From Zooshikella harenae (GTDB lineage: Bacteria > Pseudomonadota > Gammaproteobacteria > Pseudomonadales > Zooshikellaceae), in NCBI RefSeq assembly GCF_018837975.1, contig NZ_JAGSOY010000035.1, positions 1-52,779 of the forward strand: a stretch of DNA of 52,779 nucleotides, read 5' to 3'. The first letter of the stretch is position 1. Every line of letters begins with the position of its first letter. The notes beneath the pieces are model-generated. The model saw only the letters and a list, made by a program, of their open reading frames with translations. It searched no databases and had not been told where the DNA came from. This document shows positions 28,377 through 37,838 of the stretch, piece by piece. The position numbers and the translations under genes were made by a program.

Positions 28377-29365
28377 CAGGCGGACTCCAGATAGACATCG
28401 CGACATAATTCGCTGGCAGGTTCAAACTCAGACTGCTCAGCAAACGCTACGGCTTGCTCTATTTCTTGCTGAACCTCTACTTCTATTTGTTGCCACTCAA
28501 CTTCATCCAGCTTGCCATTATGCTCCAGCCACTGCTTTAACTGGAGAATAGGTCCTTTTTGCTGCCAGGTGGAAACCTCTTCAGGTGAGCGATAAAGCTG
28601 GGTATCAAACATCGAATGGCCACGGAAACGATAGGTATGACATTCAATTAAGTGGGGGCCTTCGCCCTGACGTATTGCGGTACAGCATTTTTGTGCGGCA
28701 GCTTCAACATCAACCACATTCATACCATCCACTTCGACAGCAGCGAGACCATAACTTTGGGCTTTTTTGAAAATATGCTGTTCAGACTCCGAGATAGATA
28801 AGGCTGTCCCCATGGCATACAAGTTATTTTCGCAGACGAACAGCACGGGTAATGACCAAAGCTTGGCAAGGTTGAGGCTTTCATGAAACTCACCTTCAGC
28901 GGCAGCCCCCTCCCCAAAGAAGCAGACAGTAACTCGATTGCGGTTTTGCATTTTATCCGCCAGTGCCAATCCTACAGCCATTGGTAATGCGCCAGCCACA
29001 ATAGCATTGCCGCCATAGAAGCGTTTGCTAGCATCAAAAATATGCATAGAACCACCTCGGCCTCGACTACTGCCAGTGACTTTGCCAAACATTTCTGCCA
29101 TAACCTCATCCATGCTGAGGCCTTTAGCAAGCGCATGACCATGCTCCCGGTAGGTAGCAACAACGGCATCGTCTTCTTGCAGCACTTTCATTACCCCAAC
29201 GGCAACGGCTTCTTCACCAATATAGAGGTGTAAAAAGCCACGAATTTTTTCTTGCATGTAGAGCTCTGCACACTTTTCTTCAAAGCGTCGAATGCGCACC
29301 ATTTGTTTGAGTAAAAAGTGCAGATGAGTTTTATTAATATGGGGCTTGGTATTGGCTGCAGTCAT
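28376..29365 (-). CDS. Pyruvate dehydrogenase E1 alpha subunit
   Basis: This 329-residue alpha chain decarboxylates a 2-oxoacid with thiamine diphosphate. The cofactor motif begins [17 protein letters not shown] and ends CENN. The loop RGHSMFD followed by YRSPEEV is the pyruvate-type E1alpha signature, favouring pyruvate over branched-chain or acetoin substrates. Its ATG overlaps the acetyl-CoA synthetase stop by four bases. Confidence 0.92.
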   Translation of the reverse strand: MTAANTKPHINKTHLHFLLKQMVRIRRFEEKCAELYMQEKIRGFLHLYIGEEAVAVGVMKVLQEDDAVVATYREHGHALAKGLSMDEVMAEMFGKVTGSSRGRGGSMHIFDASKRFYGGNAIVAGALPMAVGLALADKMQNRNRVTVCFFGEGAAAEGEFHESLNLAKLWSLPVLFVCENNLYAMGTALSISESEQHIFKKAQSYGLAAVEVDGMNVVDVEAAAQKCCTAIRQGEGPHLIECHTYRFRGHSMFDTQLYRSPEEVSTWQQKGPILQLKQWLEHNGKLDEVEWQQIEVEVQQEIEQAVAFAEQSEFEPASELCRDVYLESA

Positions 29366-31149
29366 ACTTCATCCCCTGCATTTTGATGCGGTGGGTGTTC
29401 ATCACTTTCCAGGGTTGAAATATCACCTTCTGGTAGGCCCAGCTCTCGTGCTTTTAATAGCCGACGCATGATTTTACCGCTGCGTGTTTTCGGTAAATTA
29501 TCTTTAATATGGATTGCTCTGGGCGCCACTGCGGAGCCTAGTTTTTTTCGCGCATGGGCCATTAATGCCGTTATCAGCTCTTCATTGGCCTCATAACCAG
29601 GCTTGAGTGCCACATAGGCAATCACTATTTCTCCAGCCACATCATCAGGTATACCAATAACACCCGCTTCAGCTACCGCCTGATGTTCAACCAGAACACT
29701 TTCAACTTCAAACGGACCAATCAAGTGACCTGCTGATTTAATAAGGTCTTTGCTACGACCCACAAACCAGAAATAACCATCATGGTCTTCGTAAGCTAAA
29801 TCCCCACTGAGATACCAGTCACTATTGAAGCAGTTTTTATAACGCTCAGCTTCATGCAAATACTCTCGAAACATAGAAGGCCAGCCTGGTTTTAGTGCTA
29901 GCTCACCAATTTCACCCTGTTGATTCACTTCAGTCAGCTGCCCTTGCTCATCCACTCTGACGATACCTGCCTGAATTCCCGGTAAAGGCTGGCCCATTGA
30001 ACCAGGTTTAACAGGTTCAGCGGCAAAGTTGGCGAGCATGATGCCCCCTGTTTCAGTTTGCCACCAGTTGTCGTGAAAGGGTTTACCAAAAACGCGCTGA
30101 CTCCAGGTCACAGCTTCGGGGTTTAATGGTTCACCCACACTGGCAAGAAATCTCAGGTTGCTAAGATCGTATTGTTGAATCAGCTCCTCTCCCACTTTCA
30201 TCAGCATCCGGATCGCTGTTGGTGCGGTATACCAAATATTAACTTTTTCCCGCTGAAGAATTTGATACCAGCGCTCAGGATCGAACTCTGCTTCATCTAC
30301 AATCAATGTCACTCGATTACACAGTGGCGAAATAATGCCGTAGCTGGTACCTGTCACCCAGCCTGGGTCTGCTGTGCACCAGTAAGTATCACCAGGATGT
30401 AAATCCAGTGCATAAAAACCAGAATGTTTATGGTGTACCACGGCTTCATGAACATGAACCGCGCCTTTGGGTTTCCCTGTTGTACCACTGGTGAAGTGTA
30501 ATAAGGCTGGTGTTTCTGCCGAGGTTTCACAGATTGTAAATTGGTCATTGGCAAGTGACAGTTGGCTATCGAGATCGATACAGTCATCAGGGCACTGTCC
30601 TTTACAGTCATACAATAAGACATGTTGCAACGTATTCAGTTGATCTCGCCAAGCAGCGACTTTCTTTTTGTACAGTTTTAAACTGCTGACCAGAATGTTG
30701 GCATCACCAATCGTCATTCTTGACTGAATAGGTTCAGGACCAAAAGCAGAAAAAAGCGGGCAAAATACGCCACCTATTTTTAGCGTGCCTAGAATTGCGG
30801 CATAAAGTTGGGGGGTGCGCCCTGCGAGACTAAAAACTCGATCACCAGGTTTGGTACCTAGTTGATCTAAAAGATTAGCAAAGCGATTACTGAGCATTTT
30901 TAAGTCAGTATAGGTATAGGTTTGACGCTCTCCTTTCTTGCTTAACCAAATCAATGCATTTTGTTCACCATTCCCTTCATCGACATGTCGGTCAACGGCT
31001 TCAAAGGCAATATTAATCCCTTTACCATAGCCTTTGATATTGGCACGAGCCTGTTGCCAGCTAAATGACTGATAACAACGATGATAGTCGGTAAGGTTTG
31101 GCGTAAGACTGAATTTTTTCAGGTTTTTATGAATAATTGGAAAGTCCAT
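29362..31149 (-). CDS. acsA: AMP-forming acetyl-CoA synthetase
   Basis: The 595-residue ligase makes acetyl-CoA from acetate, ATP and CoA via acetyl-AMP. The AMP-binding motif is [14 protein letters not shown], with WWQTETGG and the C-terminal [11 protein letters not shown] that holds the catalytic, acetylation-prone Lys. Its size is nearer to Bacillus-type AcsA (about 570) than to the roughly 650-residue enterobacterial Acs. It is the first gene of the operon with the pyruvate dehydrogenase genes, which suggests that pyruvate- and acetate-derived acetyl-CoA are handled together; reverse, acetate-forming use is conceivable but unproven. A related short-chain acyl-CoA synthetase is an alternative. 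Confidence 0.88.
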   Translation of the reverse strand: MDFPIIHKNLKKFSLTPNLTDYHRCYQSFSWQQARANIKGYGKGINIAFEAVDRHVDEGNGEQNALIWLSKKGERQTYTYTDLKMLSNRFANLLDQLGTKPGDRVFSLAGRTPQLYAAILGTLKIGGVFCPLFSAFGPEPIQSRMTIGDANILVSSLKLYKKKVAAWRDQLNTLQHVLLYDCKGQCPDDCIDLDSQLSLANDQFTICETSAETPALLHFTSGTTGKPKGAVHVHEAVVHHKHSGFYALDLHPGDTYWCTADPGWVTGTSYGIISPLCNRVTLIVDEAEFDPERWYQILQREKVNIWYTAPTAIRMLMKVGEELIQQYDLSNLRFLASVGEPLNPEAVTWSQRVFGKPFHDNWWQTETGGIMLANFAAEPVKPGSMGQPLPGIQAGIVRVDEQGQLTEVNQQGEIGELALKPGWPSMFREYLHEAERYKNCFNSDWYLSGDLAYEDHDGYFWFVGRSKDLIKSAGHLIGPFEVESVLVEHQAVAEAGVIGIPDDVAGEIVIAYVALKPGYEANEELITALMAHARKKLGSAVAPRAIHIKDNLPKTRSGKIMRRLLKARELGLPEGDISTLESDEHPPHQNAGDEV

Positions 31150-31377
31150 AGGCCACCATTTGTTACTGGCCCATTTTTAGTCATATGTTACGGGCCTATT
31201 TTTATACTGTTATTGTGTCACTATCCTAAATGTGACTTTTTACAAGACGTTTACCGTCTTCTTTTTAAGACTTAATAAGAGTGAATTGGATATGGCTTCT
31301 ACTCATTCTTAAAATAAGGGCACACCTAAGGCTGTCATGGAAATGCAAACTGGAAAAAGGACATCTGGGAAAAGGAA

Positions 31378-32088
31378 ATGAAACATCACTTAGTCACCCT
31401 TGGACTCGCACCATTTTTGCTTGCTCAAGGTTTATATGTAAGGCGAAAAACACCTCGCTTACCAGAACCTGCAGGTCCGCGACAAGGTATACAGGGACAA
31501 GGACCCACGTTAAAATTACTTATACTAGGCGACTCTTCTGCTGCGGGGGTGGGTGCCTCCTCTCAACAGCAAGCACTGTCAGGGCAGTTAGTAGAAATAC
31601 TCAGTGCGTCGTACACGGTTGCATGGACCCTGACCGCGAAAACCGGCTATACCATAAAAGATTTGATTAACATATTACTCACGATGCCACAGATGCCACT
31701 TGATATTGCCATTGTGGTGGTGGGTGTTAACGATGTCATTAAGGGGACCCACCAAAAGCAATGGGAACAGCAGCTGGATCTGCTGATTCAATTATTAACA
31801 GAAAAACTTGCCTCTCCTACGCTGTTTTTTTCTGGCTTACCACCCATGCATTTATTCTCAGCATTACCTTTTCCACTAAAGTGGTATTTAGGAAAACGAG
31901 CCCGTTATCTTGACGGTACGTTATCTACGCATTTGTCTAAATATAAACATTGCCAATACTTGCCTATGAATTTACCGTTTGAACCTTCTTATCTTGCCTT
32001 GGATGGTTTTCACCCCAGTCCAGATACGTATAAATGCTGGGCAGAGGCTCTTGCTACAGAAATTGTAAAAAAAGTGCATGATGTCTGA
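31378..32088 (+). CDS. SGNH/GDSL-type esterase
   Basis: This 236-residue hydrolase has the GDSL block I as ILGDSSAAGVGAS (Ser near residue 51), block III VGVNDV, and block V DGFHPS with the Asp and His of the triad. The N-terminus has a short hydrophobic segment (LAPFLLAQGLYV) that may be a membrane anchor or weak signal, followed by a Pro-rich linker. AAGGAA directly precedes the ATG. The natural substrate is unknown: lipid or short-chain ester. It diverges from the acetyl-CoA synthetase gene across 228 bases. Confidence 0.85.
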   Translation: MKHHLVTLGLAPFLLAQGLYVRRKTPRLPEPAGPRQGIQGQGPTLKLLILGDSSAAGVGASSQQQALSGQLVEILSASYTVAWTLTAKTGYTIKDLINILLTMPQMPLDIAIVVVGVNDVIKGTHQKQWEQQLDLLIQLLTEKLASPTLFFSGLPPMHLFSALPFPLKWYLGKRARYLDGTLSTHLSKYKHCQYLPMNLPFEPSYLALDGFHPSPDTYKCWAEALATEIVKKVHDV

Positions 32089-32391
32089 TTTTAGTCAATT
32101 AGCTGAAACTGTATGGCTTATATTCGTGCCACGAAAGTACTAAAATATGTTTTTCTAAATAAGTCTTAAGAGGTTCTTTATAGGGAAATTTAAATTTAGC
32201 CAATTCACACAGCACAAAAAGTATTCTTTATTGTATTAAACACAAAATTTGATTGATGATTGCATAGATTATACTGATAAGGGCATGCGCCTAATACGCA
32301 ACGAGATAAGTTAACATAAAAGTCAATCAACAAGTTTATGCGTCACATCTTTTAAAAAATGGATTTTTGCTCAGTCTAAAGGGTGACCGCA
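32089..32391. other. Intergenic region before the Cys-rich secreted protein
   Basis: About 300 AT-rich bases with no gene. It should carry the promoter of the 32392 gene; I did not find a convincing terminator for the GDSL gene here. Confidence 0.4.
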
Positions 32392-32748
32392 ATGAAAAAA
32401 GTATCAATTCTTACTTCACTTGTATTATCAGCTATAGTAAGCCTGCCTGCATCCGCTGAATGCACTCGTGATGCCTGGAAAATGGGATGGACAGGTGCCC
32501 AGTTTACATGCAATGAGCTTGTCAATGGTTGGGCTGCCAGACAACCAACTCGACCACGCTCCTGCTCTTTCCAGGATGTTGTTGATTGTAAGCGAGCTAT
32601 GGCAAGCTATCTGGAAGAAACTCATGAAGGTTATGTATGTAAAGGGCTAATCGACCAAAAAGCGCCAATTTATGATGACAATGGCAATTTTATTGGCACA
32701 GCTGATCGGTTGTGGATTCAAACCCAAAAACATATTTGCAATATGTAG
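32392..32748 (+). CDS. Small secreted cysteine-rich protein
   Basis: I do not recognise this family. I chose the ATG at 32392 (MKKVSIL), preceded by AGGGTGA; a GTG three codons earlier is also open. A clear signal peptide ends at SLPASA/E (about residue 22), leaving a mature domain of about 96 residues with six cysteines, enough for three disulfides (CTRDAW, FTCNEL, RSCSF, VDCKRA, YVCKG and the final HICNM). It is a single gene with its own strong terminator. It could be a periplasmic or exported protein; no function can be inferred. Confidence 0.7.
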   Translation: MKKVSILTSLVLSAIVSLPASAECTRDAWKMGWTGAQFTCNELVNGWAARQPTRPRSCSFQDVVDCKRAMASYLEETHEGYVCKGLIDQKAPIYDDNGNFIGTADRLWIQTQKHICNM

Positions 32749-32762
32749 TTTATGAGTAACCC

Positions 32763-32796
32763 ATCGAGTCTCACTAAGGTGGGACTCGATTTTTGT
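32763..32796 (+). terminator. Rho-independent terminator
   Basis: A 12-bp stem (32763-32774 with 32779-32790, one G-U pair) and loop TAAG is followed by TTTTGTTTT. It ends the Cys-rich protein transcript and separates it from the convergent MoxR-system operon. Confidence 0.9.
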
Positions 32797-32812
32797 TTTA
32801 AATATTGGGTGT

Positions 32813-35602
32813 TCATATATTGAGTTGATTAATTTTCTGTCCGGTTAACGTATTGATGACTAAAATACTGCCAGAGCGAGAGAATACAATCATATAATGT
32901 TGATAATGTGTTATTTGTAATGGGCCATCGGCAGTAATATTTATTAATTCCTTTTCAATTTTATTGCTTCGTCTTGTAATAGGTTGTTTCATACTAAATA
33001 GGCTTACATGGTAAGCTTCTGTTTGATAACTAAAAACAGCTACATTGTGAAAATAAGACAGCTGATAAAAACCTGCGAGATTACCCGTTAACGGGAAGCT
33101 AAACCACTCTCGCTCTAATGTACCTGAGCTCATAGGCACATTCTGATATGCAGATTGGGATGATGAGATATTAACCAGGCTCTGACAACCCAGTAAAAGA
33201 GCTTGCTCTTCGACATGTTTTGCAATAATAACCTGTTGAGTATTGGAGAGCATGGTTATACCAAGGGCTTTTTCAAAAGTGCAATGCTTAATGGGTTCGC
33301 GCCATTTCAAGGTAAGTGCAGGAAAGCGGTAGCTCCAAAACTGAATATCATGTTGAGTTTCAATTAAAATATTTACATCTTGTTCATTACGTTCAATATA
33401 AATAACATTTCCAGGTAGGTCATTAATTTGCCAATGTGTGCTGCCAGGATCAGTCAAAAAATCAAAGCAATAAACACTTTGTTTATTAGCACAAAACCAA
33501 AAAGTACCATCATAAGTTTTCGCCCAATGATCAATCTCAAAATCACCTATTACTGTAAGTTTATGGGAAGCAAGCTCAAACTCAGTAAGTGAGATAAATG
33601 TTGAGCGTTGACATATAATTAAAGCCTTATTGCAGTGATCGGATAGAATAAGTTTATGACCTGGTTGACTGTATTCTTGTATGGTTTTTCCTGTAATATC
33701 AACAAGCCTTAAGCCTGTATCACCTTGAGCGAGTAATAAATTGAAATTATCAAAGCACACTACATCAAATAATGGTGTCTGTGGGTAACTGGTGGATAAT
33801 GAAAAACATAAGGGAAGGTTTGAGCGTTGGTTAAGCCCTTGCCATTCACGTTCGATTTTTACTTTGCGTGCCTCTGAAAGAAAGCATGGGTCATCGATTT
33901 TGCTTAGTAATTTTTTAAGGATATCTGAGGATAACTGATATTCACCTTGCTCAGCTAACCGGTAATAACAGCGTGTAGCAAGCTTTGCAACCCAGGCTAT
34001 TGCTGTTGTTTGGGGTTTTAATGCTATAAGCTCATTTATAACCTGTAACCGTAAATGATTTCTGATGGGATCACTTTCCGCTTTAGTATTTCCCTGTAGC
34101 TGGAATAGGTTATGGAGTATTTGCGCATGATGGCTGGCATTTGCTTTATCATAGTATAAGCCGTGTACGTGTAACTTTAGAGAAAGAGCGCTGTCTGCAA
34201 TTTGTTCCAAGTTAGCAAACCATCCTGTCACTTCATCTTCAAGCTCTGCTACGCCTAACCCTATTGTTATAGCGTTTAAATAATCACCCGCAAGAGCATA
34301 CTGTCGTGCGCTGTAAACCTTTAGTGCTTCTGCTAGTTCTGGGTGTGTTTTTTCCAATAAATTAATCGCCTCTGGCAACTGCTTTGTTGAGAGTGCTAAC
34401 CAAAGTGCATGTTTTTTTTCTCCAGCAAGCATCCATAAACGGATGACTCTGGCAATAGAGAGTTGCTTTGCTTCTGCTAACTCAGCGGCAAGCCGATACA
34501 TTTTTTTCTGTTCTAAATAGGACACAGCGTCATCATGTTTATTGAGTAGCTCACCTAAGACAAATGCGGCATCTTCATAGCGACCAGCTTGATCAAGTTG
34601 TCGAAAAGATTGCTGGTAAACATCTTGTAGATGATTATTTAAGTCATCATGAACATTAAGATATGATGTGCCACTTGCCTGTTCTTTGCTAAAGTTTAGG
34701 GTGTTTCGTTGCTGACTAAGCCAACCTGAAGGCATATTTTGTTGTGGTGAGGTTGGCATGTTATCGATTGAAATCGCATGCTTAAGTGCTTCATCAAAGT
34801 TACCTTGTTGAAACATCTCCAACATATTTTTAAGGTAGTTTGCTTGTTGATGACCGACAAATACACCGAAACGCGAAGTGAGCAACTTTTTCCGTAACCA
34901 TTGCTGCCACCCTTTCAATTTAACAGAACCTTGAGAAGAGGATTGATCGACTGAGGAGGAAGACTCTGGTGCGGTGTTATTTGAATTATGATGAGTGGGA
35001 GTATTAAGTCGTTGAGCTAATTGAAAAAGCATTTTTTGCCAAAATGACGGTTTTTTGGCTGGAATGGAACGAGTAGATTGTCCCGCTTCTTTTAACGCAT
35101 CGGCAAGCGTTTGCTGTTCTCTAGAAGCAGCGAATTTTTCAGACCCAAATACATCACGAGTTGTTTTATCCACATTATTGTCAATCAGTTTGGGTTTTAC
35201 TGGAGGAAAAGCAAGTTCAGTTAAAGTAACGACGTTATAATTTTCTAATGTCAACCACTCTCCAGGATGGCAGCGCGCACTGTCATTCAGCTTATAGTAC
35301 TGTACTTGGCCTTGATCATTATGAGTTACTGTGTGTGGATAACATTCATCATCTGAGAAATGGTCTCCTGAGACATAACTAGTACCTTTTTTGACCAATG
35401 CATAGCCTGGTGTTAATTCGCATACAAGTTGCACTGGTTGAGCATAAATTAAAATATAAAATGATGTAAATTTATAAAGTTCTGCTCCAGGTTGCCACCA
35501 CTGCAAAATAGTTGACTGAATTTGTTTTGTCGGTTTTGAATCTGGTAGCAATAAACCATTTGCATTAACTTTACCGCTAAAAACCCATTGTGGTAATTTC
35601 AT
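32813..35602 (-). CDS. MoxR-system protein: solenoid plus beta-propeller (bpX type)
   Basis: The 929-residue protein appears to have four parts: an N-terminal beta-rich domain (about 1-135; PQWVFSGKVNANGLLLPDSK) resembling the bpX6-type domain of MoxR-vWA-beta-propeller ternary systems, a low-complexity Ser/Asn linker (about 200-225), an alpha-helical repeat region (about 260-600; e.g. QAGRYEDAAFVLGELLNKHD), and a C-terminal beta-propeller (about 640-929) with recurring strands such as GDTGLRLVDITGKTIQEYS. There is no signal peptide or membrane segment. It begins two bases before the stop of the vWA gene upstream. The family assignment is from pattern recognition and gene order; enzymatic activity is not evident. 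Confidence 0.7.
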   Translation of the reverse strand: MKLPQWVFSGKVNANGLLLPDSKPTKQIQSTILQWWQPGAELYKFTSFYILIYAQPVQLVCELTPGYALVKKGTSYVSGDHFSDDECYPHTVTHNDQGQVQYYKLNDSARCHPGEWLTLENYNVVTLTELAFPPVKPKLIDNNVDKTTRDVFGSEKFAASREQQTLADALKEAGQSTRSIPAKKPSFWQKMLFQLAQRLNTPTHHNSNNTAPESSSSVDQSSSQGSVKLKGWQQWLRKKLLTSRFGVFVGHQQANYLKNMLEMFQQGNFDEALKHAISIDNMPTSPQQNMPSGWLSQQRNTLNFSKEQASGTSYLNVHDDLNNHLQDVYQQSFRQLDQAGRYEDAAFVLGELLNKHDDAVSYLEQKKMYRLAAELAEAKQLSIARVIRLWMLAGEKKHALWLALSTKQLPEAINLLEKTHPELAEALKVYSARQYALAGDYLNAITIGLGVAELEDEVTGWFANLEQIADSALSLKLHVHGLYYDKANASHHAQILHNLFQLQGNTKAESDPIRNHLRLQVINELIALKPQTTAIAWVAKLATRCYYRLAEQGEYQLSSDILKKLLSKIDDPCFLSEARKVKIEREWQGLNQRSNLPLCFSLSTSYPQTPLFDVVCFDNFNLLLAQGDTGLRLVDITGKTIQEYSQPGHKLILSDHCNKALIICQRSTFISLTEFELASHKLTVIGDFEIDHWAKTYDGTFWFCANKQSVYCFDFLTDPGSTHWQINDLPGNVIYIERNEQDVNILIETQHDIQFWSYRFPALTLKWREPIKHCTFEKALGITMLSNTQQVIIAKHVEEQALLLGCQSLVNISSSQSAYQNVPMSSGTLEREWFSFPLTGNLAGFYQLSYFHNVAVFSYQTEAYHVSLFSMKQPITRRSNKIEKELINITADGPLQITHYQHYMIVFSRSGSILVINTLTGQKINQLNI

Positions 35603-35604
35603 TG

Positions 35605-37389
35605 TTAGCGCTGCACCGACAAAATAGTTGAACGTTGGTTGATAGAAAAAAATGTTACTTTATTTTCCTCACATATAAACGCAATAGTATCTTGTACAGG
35701 ATTCACAACAGCCATCATGATCATGGCTTCAGCATGATGAATGACTTCGCTTCCAGATGGCATAAGGGCAATAATTTTCATGCGGTTTTCACTGAGTACA
35801 AGTAATACAGGTTGTTCATTATTAGCCGTTCCTTTAACTGTATGGTTTGATGATTTAAATGCGTGATAGACACCAAAGACATGAGCGTTGTCTGGAACGG
35901 TTACGGAAATGATTGCGTTCTGATTGGAACATGCAGCAATGTGCCAAATTGATGTATTGTAGGGAAACGCAACCCAATAATTACTTGATGCTCCATGAAT
36001 AAATAGTGCTGGCTGCTGGAATGCGCCCAATTCATAACGATGGCACTTTTCACGATTGCCTACCATCTGCACCAGAACTAATTCATGCTCATTTATTTCA
36101 TTAACCTCAACTTTAATTTTGTATGCATAGGAAAATAGCTTGCCAATAGACAGCACCTGTTGATCAATGGTTGTGATTTGATAAGGTGCTTTCAGCTCAA
36201 GCTTTCGTAGTTGGTTTTTGATGTCTCTTATCTGTAAATGAGCTTCCCCCTGCTCTGCTGTATTCTTACGATAAATGAATGTATTGAAGACAGTACCTTT
36301 TGGTAGTATTAGTGACTGTTCTTTGGTTTTAATAAACGAACACATGCCTGGTACATCTATAAACTTTAAACCTTCGTGCTGCACAAGTATTTTTGTTTGA
36401 TAGCGTTTACTAAAGTGAACTGCGGCAATGGGACTACCCGATTGTTGTCGTGTGATCTTGGCCTGACGCTGCCCTTGGTGAGGTACATAAATAACGTATA
36501 AGTTTTGCTTTTTATCAATAAGGATCAGTTTTTTTCCATTACAGCTAAAGCCAAGTTCTTTCACTTCATGATGTGTTCCCGTAAAAACAACGGGTAATGT
36601 TTGCTTGACAATAAATGGGTTACGAATAATACGTAAACATTGTTGAGCTTCAGGCAGTGGTAAAGTAATGGATTTTTCAGCTATTTTTTGTTGTTTAATG
36701 ACACAATCAATTAACACAGGTTGGGACAGGATTTGCTCCTGCAGTTGAATGGTATGGTGGTTTAATGTAGAAAGACGATGAGAGTGTCCACTGATTAACC
36801 ATAAGTCAGTGAATTCACAACTGAGGTCATTTAGCCTGTTATCCCAATACATCAGATGTCTTTCTGTCACTGACTCACTGTAGCGCTCGGAGAGCAAGAT
36901 GTTTATGGTGTCTTGTTCAAGTGTATTGAGATTATGAAGTGTTGTATTTTGTAAAAAACCAAATGCAAATGTGGCATTTGCAAGCTGTGTTCTTCGCCAT
37001 AGTAAAATCAGTAAGGCTAACAGGACTACTTTAGGTTGTCCCAGTAAGTCTGGACCGCCGTCAAATAATATAACGCAGTGTTTTCCCTCATCTTGATTGA
37101 TTCGTTTTACTTTTGTAAATAAGTGCTCCTGCATAATAGCTCTACGGGTAAACTCATCAGGATAATCATCAAGTAATGCCCATTCAGAAAGTAGCAGGCG
37201 TTGATAATCCCCCCTCGTAGAAAGGCCATCTATGCCATCAGGAAGAGCGACCCCTTCGTACTCGTTATGTTGTATTGGTTGAATATAACCTGTTAGTCGT
37301 TTGATAAGAGAGATGAGCACTGCCTGAATATCATCAGGAAAAATGCTTAAAATTACATGCCAGTGCTTTAAACCTGAGGGTAACTGCAT
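35605..37389 (-). CDS. MoxR-system vWA domain-beta-propeller protein
   Basis: The 594-residue protein starts with a conserved prefix (GLSTRGDYQRLLLSEWALLDDYPDEFTRR, given here in pieces: GLSTRGDYQRLLLSEW at about 55-70) typical of vWA subunits in MoxR ternary systems. A vWA-like domain follows, with CVILFDGGPDLLG at the metal-site position; the D-x-S-x-S pattern is changed to D-G-G-P-D, so metal binding may differ. From about residue 250 the protein turns into WD-like beta-propeller repeats (e.g. KELGFSCNGKKLILIDKKQN). It would act as the adaptor that links the AAA+ ATPase to its target. Confidence 0.72.
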   Translation of the reverse strand: MQLPSGLKHWHVILSIFPDDIQAVLISLIKRLTGYIQPIQHNEYEGVALPDGIDGLSTRGDYQRLLLSEWALLDDYPDEFTRRAIMQEHLFTKVKRINQDEGKHCVILFDGGPDLLGQPKVVLLALLILLWRRTQLANATFAFGFLQNTTLHNLNTLEQDTINILLSERYSESVTERHLMYWDNRLNDLSCEFTDLWLISGHSHRLSTLNHHTIQLQEQILSQPVLIDCVIKQQKIAEKSITLPLPEAQQCLRIIRNPFIVKQTLPVVFTGTHHEVKELGFSCNGKKLILIDKKQNLYVIYVPHQGQRQAKITRQQSGSPIAAVHFSKRYQTKILVQHEGLKFIDVPGMCSFIKTKEQSLILPKGTVFNTFIYRKNTAEQGEAHLQIRDIKNQLRKLELKAPYQITTIDQQVLSIGKLFSYAYKIKVEVNEINEHELVLVQMVGNREKCHRYELGAFQQPALFIHGASSNYWVAFPYNTSIWHIAACSNQNAIISVTVPDNAHVFGVYHAFKSSNHTVKGTANNEQPVLLVLSENRMKIIALMPSGSEVIHHAEAMIMMAVVNPVQDTIAFICEENKVTFFSINQRSTILSVQR

Positions 37390-37421
37390 AACATCAAAAT
37401 ATGAATAGAGAGTTAGCTTAT

Positions 37422-37838
37422 TTAAGTCAGTAGTGATTCAAGGTAAGCTGCTTGAATCTGACGTGCTTGATGTAATGGAAGTATTTGTTGCTCTGCTGGA
37501 TCAATCAAGTACAAACCCGTGCCTAATTTTTGAGTCACACTAAACTGCACAATATCTGCACTAATTGTAGGCGCTAACAAAGTTGGCATCATCAGATTTG
37601 GAGCAAGGTGATCTTTGCCAAAATAAACGCAGCCAGGTAACCATGGTAATGTCTCTACTTTGCCTATCAACACCATAAGTGTTTGTTTAAAATGTAATCC
37701 TTGTAGTGCATTTTGCTTTGTTGCTGACCAGTCTAGTAAGTGCTTGACCATTGGTATAAATTGACGCTGTTTGCATAACACAGCGGTGGGCTCTAGAGGA
37801 GGTTGTCTTAGTTGCCAGTCAAGCTTAGTTTGAGTCAT
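37422..37838 (-). CDS. Small conserved subunit of the MoxR-vWA-propeller operon
   Basis: This 138-residue protein is encoded between the ATPase and the vWA gene. The line LPWLPGCVYFGKDHLAPNLM followed by PTLLAPTI is the kind of conserved patch I associate with the small bpX domains of MoxR ternary systems, but I cannot say which. I chose the ATG at 37838 (MTQTKLDW), which overlaps the ATPase stop by 14 bases; a start eight codons earlier is also open. No signal peptide is present. Confidence 0.6.
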   Translation of the reverse strand: MTQTKLDWQLRQPPLEPTAVLCKQRQFIPMVKHLLDWSATKQNALQGLHFKQTLMVLIGKVETLPWLPGCVYFGKDHLAPNLMMPTLLAPTISADIVQFSVTQKLGTGLYLIDPAEQQILPLHQARQIQAAYLESLLT

